This document shows, in pieces, positions 1-12,590 of a stretch of DNA of 64,000 nt (its first letter is position 1; every line of letters starts with the position of its first letter). Below the pieces are notes generated by a model. The model was given only the letters and a program-made list of their open reading frames with translations, made no database searches and had not been told where the DNA came from. The stretch lies in the NCBI GenBank assembly GCA_029339195.1, contig JAPTJF010000029.1:62001-126000 (forward strand), given 5' to 3'. Position numbers and translations under genes: made by a program. This DNA is from Micractinium sp. NFX-FRZ (lineage: Eukaryota > Chlorophyta > Trebouxiophyceae > Chlorellales > Chlorellaceae).

Positions 1-112
1 TTTGAGCTGGCCACTGCGCACACAACACAGATGCACACACGCCCACGGTGCCTGCCCCCCTGCAAGCATTCACCCATCTTGTCTGCCTGGTCTCCTTCCC
101 CTCTGCCTGCAG

Positions 113-3100
113 CCTGGGTACATGTGGACCTTGGCTACCTCGCAAATGTGGGGTCTGTGGTGGTCAAGGTGGGGCCCAACATCACGGCAGGCACACAGTC
201 CCGCGTGTACGTCACCCGCACCGCCGAAGAGGCGCTGTCTGACTCGATGGCCTGCAGCAGCGAGGGGAGGGTGCTACAGCCGGGCACGTGGACCTCGGGC
301 ACGTGCAACAAGCTGGGCAGGTGGGCACGCGGGCGGGGGCTGTACGTGAATGCGTGACCTGGCATCGGCGCACGGTCCTGCTGTGCAAACACGCAGGGCG
401 TGAGAACGGCCTGCTTGGCACAGCCTCTGCTGCACCGCTGCACCAATGCATGCACACATGCTGGGGCCGTGCCTGCGTGGGTTCTCCCCGCTTGATGCTG
501 CCAACGCAGGCACTGCTGGCGCTGTTGCCTTGCTGAACTGCTGCAATTGCCCGCTCGCTGCCTGCAGGTATGTCACGATTCGCTTCCCCTCAGTGGACCC
601 TTCTGTGGGTGTGGTGGAGCTGTGCGAATTCCAGGCCTCTGTGACCGCCCCGCCCACCGCCGTCAACAGCACCGTCCCGCCTGTGATCAACGACGGCGGC
701 GGCGGCCTGAGCGGCGGCGCGATCGCGGGCATCGTGATTGGCAGCCTGGCGGGCCTCGTGCTGCTGGTGCTGGTGGGTGTGTACCTGCGCTGGCGGCACC
801 GCTGGATGGGGCAGCAGCAGCGGCAGCTGAATGTGGTGGCAGAGGTGGCGGAGAAGGAACCTCCGGTGGCGCCAATGCCCTTTGGTGTGCAGCACTATGG
901 CGACGAGGATGGCGAGGGAGACGAGGAGACAGGGGGCGGCCCGAACGGCGGAGCAGCCATGGCGGTGTCGCCGGAGGGCGTGCTGGTGTCGGGTTCAGGC
1001 AAGGCGGTGGTGCCTGCGGTGGCGGAGGAGGGCGGCTGGGATAAGCCGGTGCCTCACCGCCTCAACGAGTTCCAGCTCATCGGGCGCTTCCTCACATCGG
1101 TGAGTGAGCTGGCACCCGCTGTGCGCCTGCCGTGCGCCCACTGCATTGCAAGCAGCCCCACTCTTCTGCGTCATGTGTGTGTTTGTGTGGCAGGGCAATG
1201 TGCTGTTTGCCTGCACTGAAGTCCGTGTCCCCAGCCGGCCAGATGCTCTGGTGCAGCACCGGCACTCGCCGCGCTGGCCCCCACTGTCGCCTCCTTTGAC
1301 TCCTGCTCCCTGCCTGGCGCCCCCGCCTCCTGCAGCTTCGCCATGGCAGCCACATGGCCTCGCTCAGCCAGCGGTCCAGCCAGGAGAGCGGCAGCCGGCG
1401 GCGCGCAGGCTTCACAATGGTCAAGGGCGGGGCGGCGGCGGACCACGCAGACGCCACCACCGACCTCACGAAGTTGCCGCCCGGCTTTCTAGAGGGTGAG
1501 CAGCGTGGGGTGCATGGCAGCAAGCAGGCAAAGCACGCCGCGCGCGAAGCGGAGGCGAGCACCCTGCAGGGCGCCTGCATTGGGCAAGGGCTGATCAACC
1601 TTGGCAGGTCAAATCAACCACTGCACCTGCCACCCGAGTGCGGCAGGGGAACGGGAATTGCCTGCCACTGCCCATGCACTGCCGGTTTCATGTACCTGGC
1701 TGCTTCCCCATGGCCCTGCTGGCCTGCTGCAGTGTCCCCAGCAGACATCAAGCTTGTTGAGTGCGTCGGCGAGGGGTCGTTTGGCGAGGTGGGTGCCGTG
1801 CCGCCGCCACTTAGGCAGCTTTGTTGTGGTGCACCTGCTCCATGCTGTGCCTTCTGTGCCTGCCACATGCGCAGGGGGGCCGCCTTGCCATCCAGTGCAG
1901 CAGGAGGCCAGCAGCACCGTGTGCGACTGTGTCCCTGCTGTCATTCATTGAAACGCCAGCTTAGAACGTCTGTTCTGGCACCAGCTGATTGTGCATCCGT
2001 TCCGCCGATGCCGCAGGTGTGGCTGGCGGAGTACTGCGGCGCGCTGGTGGCCGTCAAAATCCTGGCAAAGGTGGGCGCCGTGTGGCTGTGCTTTGTGCGT
2101 GCTTGGTCCTGGAGGTGAGGCCCTGCTTGCCCCGGCTGTGCCTGCCTCCCTGCCTCCCTGCCTCCCTGGTCCACCCGTGTGCCCGCTGTCCTTGCTCGTA
2201 TGCTGGAAGCTGCCCTCATCCCCTGCTGCGCCGTGCCGTGCCGTGCTGTGCTGTGCTGTGCCCCTCACCTCCAGACTTCCATGCTGTGCGTGCTGTGCTG
2301 TGCCCCTCACCCCCCCTTGCCGCACACCGTGCCGTGCCGTGCTGTGCTGCCCCTGCAGGTCAAGTCGGACTACATGACGCACAGCATGCAGCAGCAGCTG
2401 GCGCTGCGCAACCTGCAGAAGGAGGCGCTGCTCATGTCCAAACTGCGGCACCCCAACGGTAGGTGCCAGTTCTGGGGTGGGCATCTTCTTCAACTCCAGT
2501 CCAGCCAGGATGTGGTTCCATTTGCATCTACAAGCGTGGTCGATGCAGCCTGGGGAGGGGCTTTGTCAGCCTTACCCAGTCCCCCTTCCCCAGCCTGCCC
2601 CTCTCCCCCAACCCTGACCTTCCCTCCCCCCTCTCCTCCTCTCCCTCGTATCCTGGCCTGCAGTCTGCTTGTACCTGGGTGCTGTGACCAACCCGCCCTG
2701 CCTTGTGATGGAGGTGGGTGCCTCAATGCAGTGGGCTGCCTGCACCGCAGCCTGCCTCCGTCATCCACTGTGGCAGTTGCTGCCACAGGCCGCCTGGCAG
2801 GCCACGGGGCAGTGCGCCTTTGCTACAGGCACCCTTCCCTGCATTGCTGTGAAGAGGACCCAGCTGTGCTTGCACCAGAACCCCGTTGCCATGCACGTCC
2901 TTCATGCCTCGCTCCCTCGTGCCGACCTCAGCCTCCCTGCGCCCGCCTGCAACCCGCTCTGTGCCCCCGCTGCTCTGCAGTACTGCGCCAAGTGCTCGCT
3001 GGACCACCTGCTGCGCGCAGGGCTAAGCAGCCCGCAGGTAGGGGACGGTGGCGCTTGAGCGGCGTTTGTGGGGCGGGGGCCGCAGGGAGCGGGGCCCGTT

Positions 3101-5238
3101 GTGTGGCATGGCATAGCGGGGCCTTAAGCATTCATTAAGTGCAGCTGCAGAGGGAGCACGCTGGGCGTGCTGTGCTGTGGCGCCAGGAGGTACCTGACTG
3201 TGCCTAATGCTCTCCCTGCTGCCTGCCTGCCTGGCCTGGCCTGGCACCTGCAGATGGCCAAGCGGCTGACGTGGGTGCGGCTGCTTTCGATGGCGCTGGA
3301 CGCGGCAAAGGGCATGCTGTGAGTGCTGGGGGGCGCTGTGGTGCGGTCAGAGGGCGGCGTCGGATGCAGCAATGCTGGCGTGGGGGGCCATAACCGTTCG
3401 TTCCCCAGAAAGGACTGGACCAGACACCTCTTGCATGCCATCCGGAGAAGCTTTCCTGACGCCCTCCTCCCCACTCCTTCCTCCGCCTGGTTGTCGCAGG
3501 TACCTGCACACGCGCGTGCCACCCATCGCGCACCGCGACCTCAAGAGCGCCAACCTGGTGCGTGCAGCACTTGCCCTGCTGTGCTGTGCTGAGTGCTGAG
3601 ACCGCCTGGAAAGTGTGCTTTGGTTTCGTCCCGCCCACTGTGCATCTGCTGGTGCCCTTGCTCTGGCAGCGCCCCTGCCCTGCGTGCCGTTGCTGGTCAC
3701 CTGCCACCCGCACCCGCTGCCCACCTCCCTATGCCCACACCTGCAGCTGGTGGACAGCCAGTGGCGCGTCAAGGTGGCGGATTTCAGCCTGAGCCGAGCG
3801 CTGGAGATTGGCAGCACCGCCTACACCGTTGTCAGCACCAACCCCAGGCACGCAGCTTTCATGCGGGGCCAGGGCGGCGTGGCACGCCGGCTGTGCAGAT
3901 GCAGCGTGGGCGCTTGCACCATGCGCTGCGGGTCGCGATGCATGCAGTCCCCTGTCTCATCTGTGTCCGCCCATATCCCACAGTTCGGGCCCAACTGAGC
4001 TCCCCTCCCCTTCCCCTGCCTCCCTCTCCCTCTCTCTGGGTGCAGGTGGCTTGCGCCAGAGGTGCTGAGCGGGCACCCCGGGCAGCTGCCAGCCGACGTC
4101 TGGGCTTTCGGCACTGTCCTGTGAGCAAGCACCTGCGCCTGAGCCTGGCAGCGGCAAAGGCTTGCTTGCAGCCTTGCTGGTGCCTGTGGACTGCGTGGCA
4201 TGCACATGCCACCTTTGGCACCCCTGCCCTGCGTCTGCTGCCCCCGCACGCAGTACGGGCTGATCTGAGCAGCTGGCTGACCCTGCTCGTCCCCTGATCG
4301 TGCTCATGTCTGGCAGGTGGGAGATGTGCACGTGGCGGCTGCCCTTTGAGGATCTCAACACGTTCCAGGTGCGCACGCTGGGCAGGGGAGGGAGGGGCCG
4401 GGCAGCGGCTCAGACCCGACCAGGCTCTGGGCCGCGCCGCCGGTGCTCCGCTCCCCACGGTGTGCGGCCCCTCTGCCGTGCTTGCTGTGTGCCCACTCGT
4501 GCCGCGCCCCTGCTGCCCCTCCTGACACTGCAGCGCAGGTGCAGAGCCTTGCTTTGCCATTGCTGCTCTCCCCCGCGCTGAACCCTGAGCCTGCGCTGTG
4601 TCGTACTCCTCCCGCCAACCCCCATCCCCCCTTCCCCCGTTGTCCCCGCAGATCATTGCAAAGGTGCAGAGCCAGGGCAGCGCTGGGCTGGTGGTGCCAT
4701 CGGTGGACCAGCTGGCCGCCGGCCCCCTGGGCTGCTACCCGCAGTATGTGGAGCTCATGCAGGCGTGCTGGATCACCGACACGGAGCGGCGCCCCACGTT
4801 CCACATCATCAAAGAGCAGCTTGCGTGAGTGGCACGCTAGGAAGGCGTGCTTGCCTGACTGGCTGCGAGGGCTGGCTGGGAGGCGTGGCTGGGAGGGCTG
4901 CTCTGCTGCTTGCGCCTCCAGTGCCTGCCCCGCCCGCACCTCGGCGCCATCAACCTCTCCCCTCCCTGCCCCCACCCGCACTCTGCCCTCCCCGCAGTGA
5001 AATGCTGACAGCAGAGCTGCTGCCACTCCAGCAAGCGGCGGCGGCAGCGGCAGCAGAGCGCTCGGCAATGGCGGCAGCCATGGGCGGCCACGGCCTGTCG
5101 CGGGAGTCGCAGCAGCAGTATGCTTCCAAGCGCAACTCTGGCAGCAGCAGCGGGCGGGGGGCCGGGTCGCTGGGCAACAGCCTGGGGGCGGGCAGCTCGC
5201 TGTTCACCCGATCTGGCAGCCAGAGCCGCAGCCATTAG
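113..5238 (+). CDS. Receptor-like protein kinase with F-type-lectin-like ectodomain (5' partial)
   Basis: Likely a plasma-membrane receptor kinase that binds a glycan outside and phosphorylates Ser/Thr/Tyr inside. Exons: 113-320, 568-1099, 1336-1495, 1742-1788, 2017-2070, 2359-2458, 2664-2713, 2981-3037, 3254-3318, 3500-3557, 3747-3847, 4046-4120, 4317-4368, 4652-4824, 4998-5238, giving about 656 visible residues; upstream exons lie off the window. The ectodomain has WVHVDLG, then GRYVTIRFP formed across intron 1, then LCEFQ, the pattern of fucolectin/F-type lectins. One membrane span (about 716-785) is followed by basic RWRHRW. The kinase domain shows GEGSFGEV, VAVKIL, HRDLKSANL, DFS (not DFG), WLAPEVL and DVWAFG, closest to the TKL/Raf-like group. 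The tail is Ala/Gln/Ser-rich. The intron after 3847 uses a GC donor. The exon 2-3 join (skipping 1100-1335) is the least certain part. Confidence 0.85.
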
Positions 5239-6550
5239 CAGGCAGCCAGAGAGCGGGCAGCCAGTTAGCGTTGCACAGCCAGCAGCATGGCGCAAGCACA
5301 GCAGCGACGGCGTGCGAGAGAGAGGAAGCCGGATCCGCCGGGTTCCTCTCCCTGCCTTGCCTTGCCTTCCCCCCAAATTTTGATGCATGTTGGAACGACT
5401 GAGGACCGCGGCCGGTGTGTGAGCAAGGCTGGGAGCGGGGTCCTCCAGCGGGCCCTTTTGCCGCCCGCCCTCCCACCCGACGCCTGCCGGGCGCGCCAGC
5501 CCTGCAATTTTGCCCCACAGGCACGCCGTCCTTCTGCACTGTCCGAAAATCCCTTTCTTCCGCCTCCCCCCGTACCTGTCTCAATTGTTTGCTCTCCCCT
5601 CCTTCTTTCCGCTTGCTCACTCAGTCCTAAATGGCCGCCCCACGCATGCTGCCAGCCCTGCTCTGATCCACTTTACTCCCCAGGGGAGCCACCTGTTGAC
5701 ACACATGTCCCCACACACAGTCGCGCACGCACCAAGCTTGTCGAAGTTGGGAGCGTCCTCTTTACCCCTGTCCTCCCATTCCTACGCACCAATGCCTCGC
5801 ACCAACATTTGCACCGGCCGGCTCGCCCATTTGCCGCGCTTGCGCTCTCTCCCTCCCCGACTCCCGCCCCCTCTATCCCCAACCTACCTCTCAGGTGCAA
5901 TGTTGCTTGCTGTCTGCTGTTGTTAACAGGAGCCTTCACAACAGCGGCGGCAGGGGGAAGGAGGTCGTTTGGGTTTCAGATCGGGCCGTACCATCAGGCA
6001 GTACCTTAGTCGGCTGTGCAGCGCCTCTGCAGCGCAGCCCTCCCTTTCATCCCTGATCAGGGTGCCTTGCCGACGGTGGTGGCCTTGGGCTTCTTCCACT
6101 GTGCCACCTGGCATGGAACTCTCCCTGCTGGCACCATCTGCGATACGCCAGATTCGTCCCGTCTTCCTTGCGGCGTGGTCGGCTGCGTTTGCGAAACACG
6201 GCATTCACGCTCTGAGTCTGTGGCCGGTGCTGGGAAGTCGCCAGGCGCTGCGGCGGAGCCCCCGCCTGCTGCCGGTGAGCGAGCGCATACGCTGAGACTG
6301 CCTACTCGGCATCAACCCGCCTTTGGTTGCGATCCAAGGCGGGCAGAAGCGGAGCTACACTCGTCTGGCGCCCACCCAGCTATGCGCGCCGCCGCCACGC
6401 GCGCCGCCACCACACGCGCGGGCGTCGCCCGCCGCTCTGCGTCCCCCCACCCCCACTGCCGTGCGCTGCCAGCACTTTCCTCCTTCATCCTCTTCGTACC
6501 TCCCAAGTCGCACCAGTCTCACACCCAGCTCTCCCATCACTGCAGCTGCC
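5239..6550. other. Intergenic region, probable 3' UTR and upstream region
   Basis: This stretch lies between the stop of the receptor-like kinase and the start of the next gene on the same strand. The first several hundred bases are pyrimidine-rich and probably 3' UTR. I see no TGTAA signal and no ORF with family motifs. An in-frame ATG at 6323 could extend the next protein, but the added residues are low-complexity Pro/Ser. Confidence 0.5.
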
Positions 6551-9500
6551 ATGGATGCATCGCAATCGCTGGCCCGGCATTTGGAGTCGGGTGCCGACAA
6601 GGGGCTGTACGCCATCCTGATCCCCGAGGGTTTTACAGCAACCGAGGGGGCGCGGCTGGTGCCAGGAGTGAAGCTGGGCAAGTTTCTGGGTGCAGGCGCA
6701 CAGGTGGGCACGGCAGTTGTTGCCGCCGGGGTGGGCAGGGCATGTGTAGGTGGGCGGGGCAGCTTCACTTGCCGGAGCCAGCGGGTGGGCAGGGCAGGCC
6801 AAGCTGCCCACTCTCCTGCCTTTCTGATGAACCCACGCCCCGACTCCCCACCCCACTGGCAGGCCAAGGTGTTTCGGTTGGACCGTGAGGATGGCACCCC
6901 CACGGGCAAGGTGATCAAAATCAACCACACCGACCTGGGCAGCAAGATTCTGAACAACAATGTGAGTGATTGACACGTGCTTTGTCAACAACAAGTGCGG
7001 GGGCCGGGGGACAGGGGGAGGAGAGGGCGTAGAACTGTACATGAGAAAGGCGTGCGAGCGAGACCTCGCCGGGCGAGCACCCAGACCAGGGGCGGGTGCG
7101 CAGCTACCCGGTCCCCACTTGCGCGTGCCCGCATGGCCAGCCATCTCTCGACAAGGAGCTGAGCTGAGCTGAGCAGCCTCCTACCATTCCACCGCCCACA
7201 CACCATGCACGCCGCAGCATGCCCCAACCCGAGTGCCCCGCTCCTGCTGCCGCAGGTCGTGTGGGTGGGCATGGACCGAGAGTGGGAGGTGGGCACCACA
7301 CTGCGGACAGCGCTGGGCAAGGAGGACGGCGACGTCCCCGGATTCATGCAGGTCGGTGATTCCAGGTTGTGCACCCAAAACACATGCACTTCTGAGCATT
7401 TCCGAGTTCCGGTCATTCAGGGAGCTGACATGCCTGCCCTCTCTGCCCTCTGCCGCGCTGTGCCCCCCATCCTGCTCGCCTGCCAGCCTCGGTGCCGCCT
7501 GCTGTGCCTGCGCATGGGGTGTTCTGCGTGGGCCGCTCAGCACTTCACCCATCCCCATCCTCACCTGCTGGGATGCCATAGGCATCCTCGGTCCCTCTGG
7601 ATCTGGGCCTTACCTCCAGCCGCCCGTCCTGCGCCTCTGCTGAACCCCTCTCTGCACCCGCCCGCCGGCCCCGCAGGTGGCAGACTGCCTGATCAGCAGC
7701 TCCAAGGGCTGCAAGGATGCGCGCTTTGCTGGCATGCTGATGGGGGAGCTGCACGGTACGCTGCGCCTGCTGTGGTCGCATGCTGCGCCCTGTCAGTGGC
7801 TTGCGGTACGCATTTGTAGTGCTTGCTTTGCTGGCATGCTCGTGCGGGAGCTGCACGGTATGCTGCGCCTGGTGTGGTCGTGTGCTGCACCCTAGCTCAG
7901 TGTCTCACTTGTGTGGGGGATTCCAACGAGCTTATTGTCGAGCATTTGTTTACGCACTCGCATTCGTGCTTCCTTTCCACTGCTTATCTTACGAACAGGC
8001 TGGGAGGTGTACAAGCGCATGGAGTCGCTGGAGTTTGGCAACGTCATGTATGTGCGGGAGATGCTGTTCCAGGTCAGCGCGCTGACGTGGCGCCACGCGC
8101 ATGGGGTCTGGGGTGCTGCCAGCTGCCGGCGGCTGCTGTCGCCAGTGATCGCAACGAAACCGCCCAATGCTGCCGTTGCCAGCTGCTGCGTGCCAGCTTG
8201 CTTGATCAAGTGATGCCTTCACTGCACTGCCCCTGCACTCCCCATCGCCCGCCACCTCATCCCCTCATCCCACGCCCTGCCTCCATGCCTCATGACACTT
8301 TGTGCGCCTGTGTGTACTGGCTCTACCGCAGGTCTTCTCCGCTCTGGACCGAGCGCAGCGCAAGCTGGGCTTTGTGCATGCCGACTTAGGCATGCGGAAC
8401 GTCATGGTGGGTGGGTGGGGGGGTGGCGTGCACTGCCTGCCTGCTTGGGGGGATGGGCACGAGTGCTGGTCCGCTGAGAAGGGCTCGTGTGCATGTGTGC
8501 AGCATGATGCCTGTGCACGAAGGAGACAGGCTGCTGCGGTTCTGGGCATGCAGCATAGTGCTTGTGCATGACGCAGTCACGTCGCTCCGGTGCGTCATGG
8601 CGCGCCTCCGCTTGCCCTTTTGTGTTGCGCCCGCCTGCTGCAGCGCTGCGCAGCACCCAACTTTAAGCCCGACTGCGATGCCCCGCACTCCCCCTTACCC
8701 TACCATCTCTGTCCCTTGCGCCCCTCTGCCGTGCAGGAGCACTACCCAAAGTGAGGGGGCCCCCTCACCTTTCTGCCCTCGGTGCCAGCACAGTTGTGCG
8801 CTCACCCGCTGCCGGCTGCACTGCCAGTAGCCTGCCCAGCCTGCCCGTAGGCACGCAAAGACGGGGGAGGAGGGTGGTTGCATCCCACGCCACGGGGAGG
8901 AGCCTCAGCAGCAGCAGGACTTCCAGTGGCCAGCCCACTCGCCTGCTTGTCAGCCTCAACTCATCGTGTGTTTGGATAACCCACCAACTAACTAGCATCG
9001 CTTTCCTGGACACTCCTACGTGCGCCTGCTCTATCTCCCTCTGGCTCCAGGAGTTGGGCCGACATTCCCGAGGAGGAGTCGGAGCAGCAGCAGGAGTTCC
9101 TGCGCAGCATGGGGCCCGGGTTTGCCATGAACGCAGACGGCTCCCGCTTCCCGCTGGGGCCGGAGATCGAGGTGCGCTGTGCTGCGCTGCGCTGCGCTGT
9201 GTTACGCTGTGCTGTGCCGTGATCTGCTTCCTGTGGTTGAGCAGCGCTGGGTTGTGCTGAGCTACGCTGTGTGTACAGTGCGTGGACCGTTGCTGGGGCT
9301 CGATGCTGCACACCCCGCACGAAGAGCCCACCGCTTATTCGGGTTTCCCTTCTGGTGATTATGTGCAGTTCAAGGTCATCGACTTTGGCATCAGCAAGTT
9401 CAGCGCCAAGGTGGCGGCTGCAGCGGCCGGCGCTGCGGCACAGGTCAGCCGCTGCTTGCACTGCACCAATGCCGTGGCACATGCGTGTCTCACAGCTGAC

Positions 9501-12500
9501 CCCAACTGAACACACCTGCACCTGCGCACGCATTGATCCCCTTCATAAGTGCGCTGATGAGGTGCTTGCCTGGCTCTATTTTCCCCCACCCCCCCTGCCC
9601 TGAATCAAGCCAAGCCACGCCAACCCCTCATCCCTGCGCCCTCCTCTCCCCCCCGGCATACCCGCCATCCGAGGGATCCCGCCCCACCTCATTGCCCCTC
9701 CTGCCCCAGGCGTTCCGGGTGTCTGAACCTTCACGCACCCACCCACCCGCCAACCCACCGCCCCACCCCGCAGGAGGCTGTGGAGGAGCTGCACAGGCGG
9801 TCGGTGAAGGACGAGCGCGTCATCTTTGGCAGCGACACATGCGTGAGCGCTGCGCTGCGCTGCGCTGCGCTGCGCTGTGCTGTGCCGTGCTGTGCTGCAG
9901 AGGGACCCGCATGAGGCGCCAGCGTGACTTATCCTACAGTGTGCTGTTGCTAGATTGAGGTCGCGATCTTGCTGGCTCGCTCCGTCCTCCGCTTGCGCTG
10001 CATGCGCCGCTTGCACGCAGAGCGGAAGCTGAGCACTGCTGGGCCCGCCCCACTCCCTCTGCCAGCACCCCTCCCCTGTTGACCCCGCTCGCTTGCGTGC
10101 TCCGCCCTTCCGCTGCCCCACCCTCTGCCTCCGCGCCCTGTGGCCCTGTGCAGCCAGCCAGCGTGGAGTTTGCTCCTGGTGACGTCACCTCGGACACCTC
10201 CGCACCCTTTGGTTGGTGCGGGCTCGGCAGCGTGGCCAAGGGCGCAAAGGTGTGCTGCTGAACTCCTTTCGGTTTTACGTTGTGGCGCCCTCCCTGCTTG
10301 CCCGTCCGTTGAACTCCACCCATCCCCCTGCCGCCTGCCTGCCTGCCTGCCCGCCTGCCTGCCTTGGCCTTGGATGCAATGCTGTCGGGACCGCATTGCT
10401 GGAGGCAGTTACTGTACTCACCGTTTAGCCCCCTTCATCACTCCCACCCGCTCACTCCACCTGTTTGCTCCCGCCTGTTCACCCCAGCAGTTCCCTCCCA
10501 CATTCTCATCATCACCTTGCTGTGGCTGCAGTTCCGCATCAAGCGAGACAGTCGGAAGCTTCACAAGGCGGCCGTCAAGGTTGCAAAGGCAGCTGCCTCT
10601 CTGGGCACCCGGACTGCCCCCGACAGCAAGCCTGCTGCCGAGGCAGACGCGGGGTTGGATGCTGAGGGGAGTGTAGCGGGCACAGCGCGCACAGCGAGCA
10701 CTGCGGGCGCAGCAGAGGAGGTGACGGTGCCCACCCGTCTGAGAAAGCAGAGCCCGACGACGGAGGAGGAGGGCTCGACGGCGGGCGGTGAGTGCGAGGC
10801 TGCAGTCGAAGCTGGCAGGGCCGCAGGCTGAATTGCCAGGGCGCCTCATCAAGCCTGATGTCGATCCTTGCATAAGGATGCCAAGCCAGCTGCCTGGCAG
10901 CAAGGTCAGCACGGCCACTGCACTTCCCCTCCCCACTGACCCCTCCCTCACTCCCGGGTGCATGGTGCTTGTGCTGCTCCTTCATTTGGCTGCAGGCAGC
11001 ACGCACGGCGCTGGCGCCCAGAGCCAGGGCAGGAGTAACAAGAAGAAGAGGAGGAAGAAGAGCCCCATTGAGGCGATGTACAGGCAAGCGCTGCGCTGCT
11101 GCGCTGCTGCGCTGCGCTGTGCTGCGCTGTGCTGTGCCGTGGCTTGCTGCGCTGGCCGTTGGCCACGCTGTGCTGTGGCATGGCGTGCTGTGCTGGGCCG
11201 TCATGTGCTGGGCTATGCTGCGGAGAAAGCGGGGACGGTGCGCCGGCAAATCAACTGCGCACTGTTCAGTGCCCGCCCCCCCCCACCGCCTCCCCCGCGC
11301 CCCCCGCTGCCTTTCAATGCCTTCAAGGCCCCCCTGCTCCTCCCCCGCCCCGCCCCGCAGGTCCTGGTGGCACCGCAAGGCAGATGTCTTCCACCTGCTC
11401 CTCACAATGGCGCTGGTGCTGGACGACCGGTGAGTGCATTCTACAATCTAGTGTACTAATGGGTTGCGCTACTGAGCTGGGGTGGGTGGGTGGGGACGTG
11501 TGGCACGTGCTCTTCGCAACGGGCCCAGAGCCGGACAACCGGAGTGGTTGTTGACTGGCACGGCGCATCTCGAGCAAGTAGTGTGGCAGCACTGTGACAC
11601 ACTTGTTGAGTTGGGGCGGGGGACATGTGATCCACTGGCAAGCACTGGTGCTGTGCGACCGGGGAGTACAGTGTGGCGGGGCTGCCTGGGGGAGCTGGGG
11701 TGGTTTGTGCAGTACCAGCAGTACCTGGTGGTGACACCTCTACTAGTACTCATCTGTAGCATGGTACCGCTCGCTGCCTGCCTGCCTGCCTGCCTGCCCC
11801 TCCTGCATGTGCCATTGCTTGCTTCTGACTGGCAACATCACACGTTTACTGCCCTGTCCTTTCAGTACGTGGCCTGAGGAGTACCAGGATTTGGTGGAGG
11901 CCTACTGCTCCCTCACCCACCACGTGACAGGCATCAAGATGCGGGCACACTTTGCGGAGGAGGAGGCCGTGGAGGCGGCGCGCGCCGCGGGCCGCCCGCT
12001 GCCCTACGGCCGCAAGAACAAGCTGCACTGGTTCCGGCGCTGGCACATCCGGTGAGGCCTGCCAGCCGGCACGGCATACTGGGTGGGTTGCGATGCGGTG
12101 CAAGTCGGGTGGCAGGTTGTTTGCTGGGGTTGCGGGTGCCACATGGGGGCAGACGCGGGCCGCATTGGCAAGCTTAGGCAGCCGGTGTCTGGGCAGCTGG
12201 GCAGGCGCTTCAGGCGCGCGCTGCTGGGGGCCGGAGGGTGGCGCCTTGCATGCGCCTGCATTACCTGCTGCCCTGCCCCCCTGGTCGTCCTTGCCCGCAG
12301 CTCGGCTGCGCTGCCCTGGCAGCAGCAACCCACCCATCGCCCTTGCGTCCTGCCCATTCTACTGAATGCCATTGCGTCCTTGCGCCCTTGCGTCCTGCGG
12401 CAGGATCAAGGCCCACGTGGCGCCGTTCAACAGCGGCCTGCTGGCGCGGGAGGCGCTGTCGCACCCCTTCTTCGGGGCGGGGGTGGTGCAGCACGCGCGC

Positions 12501-12590
12501 GTGCCGTGGACCATTGGGCAGGCGCGCTGGGCAGACAACGGCGTGCTCCTGGAGGACGTGGGCGGCGTGCCGGCCACCACACCCTGGTAG
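6551..12590 (+). CDS. Divergent protein-kinase-fold protein, about 578 aa
   Basis: Probable atypical kinase or pseudokinase; substrate and pathway not recognised. Sixteen exons keep frame: 6551-6703, 6863-6961, 7256-7351, 7677-7755, 7999-8072, 8332-8406, 8737-8750, 9051-9171, 9369-9443, 9774-9842, 10154-10249, 10532-10787, 10996-11083, 11361-11429, 11866-12051, 12404-12590. Near residues 42-60 there is a Gly-rich loop (LGAGAQAKVF) followed by KVIKI, which may supply the ATP-binding Lys. HADLGMRNVM (about 183-192) replaces the usual HRDLKxxN, and VIDFGIS (about 239-245) is a normal DFG. The middle carries a basic, Lys-rich low-complexity insert (exons 12-13). The ATG at 6551 sits in a strong GCCATGG context. 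Oddities: a 14-base exon at 8737, a GC donor after 11083, and tandem exon-junction copies in introns 4 and 14. The catalytic loop keeps Asp and Asn, so activity is possible. Confidence 0.75.
7824..7896 (+). repeat. Decayed copy of exon 4 3' end with splice donor (kinase-fold gene)
   Basis: Bases 7729-7797 (end of exon 4, donor at 7756 and intron start) recur here with about a dozen differences. The shared core is GAGCTGCACGGTA followed by similar CTGCGCCT..GTGGTCG text. The second copy sits wholly inside intron 4. Confidence 0.85.
9172..9270 (+). repeat. GCTGC/GCTGT low-complexity tract in intron
   Basis: Degenerate pentamer runs (GCTGCGCTGCGCTGTG type) follow the splice donor directly. Similar tracts lie at 2229-2360, 9846-9898 and 11087-11220, always in introns. 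They look like local slippage repeats. Confidence 0.7.
11408..11715 (+). repeat. Three degenerate tandem units (about 115 bases) starting at exon 14 3' end
   Basis: The exon end CTGGACGACCGGTGAGTG near 11419 recurs in altered form near 11531 (CCGGACAACCGGAGTGG) and 11649 (CTGTGCGACCGGGGAGTA). The following GAGCTGGGGTGG-like text recurs with a similar period. Only the first copy keeps an intact GT donor in phase. Confidence 0.7.

Noticed and set aside
1194..1335. Extra exon in the receptor-kinase juxtamembrane region starting after TGGCAG at 1193.
   Set aside because: Continuing from 1194 puts the following sequence out of frame with the MASLSQRSSQESG segment that leads correctly into the kinase domain.
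6323..6550. Upstream in-frame ATG for the kinase-fold gene.
   Set aside because: It adds only Pro/Ala/Ser low-complexity sequence and has a weaker start context than 6551.
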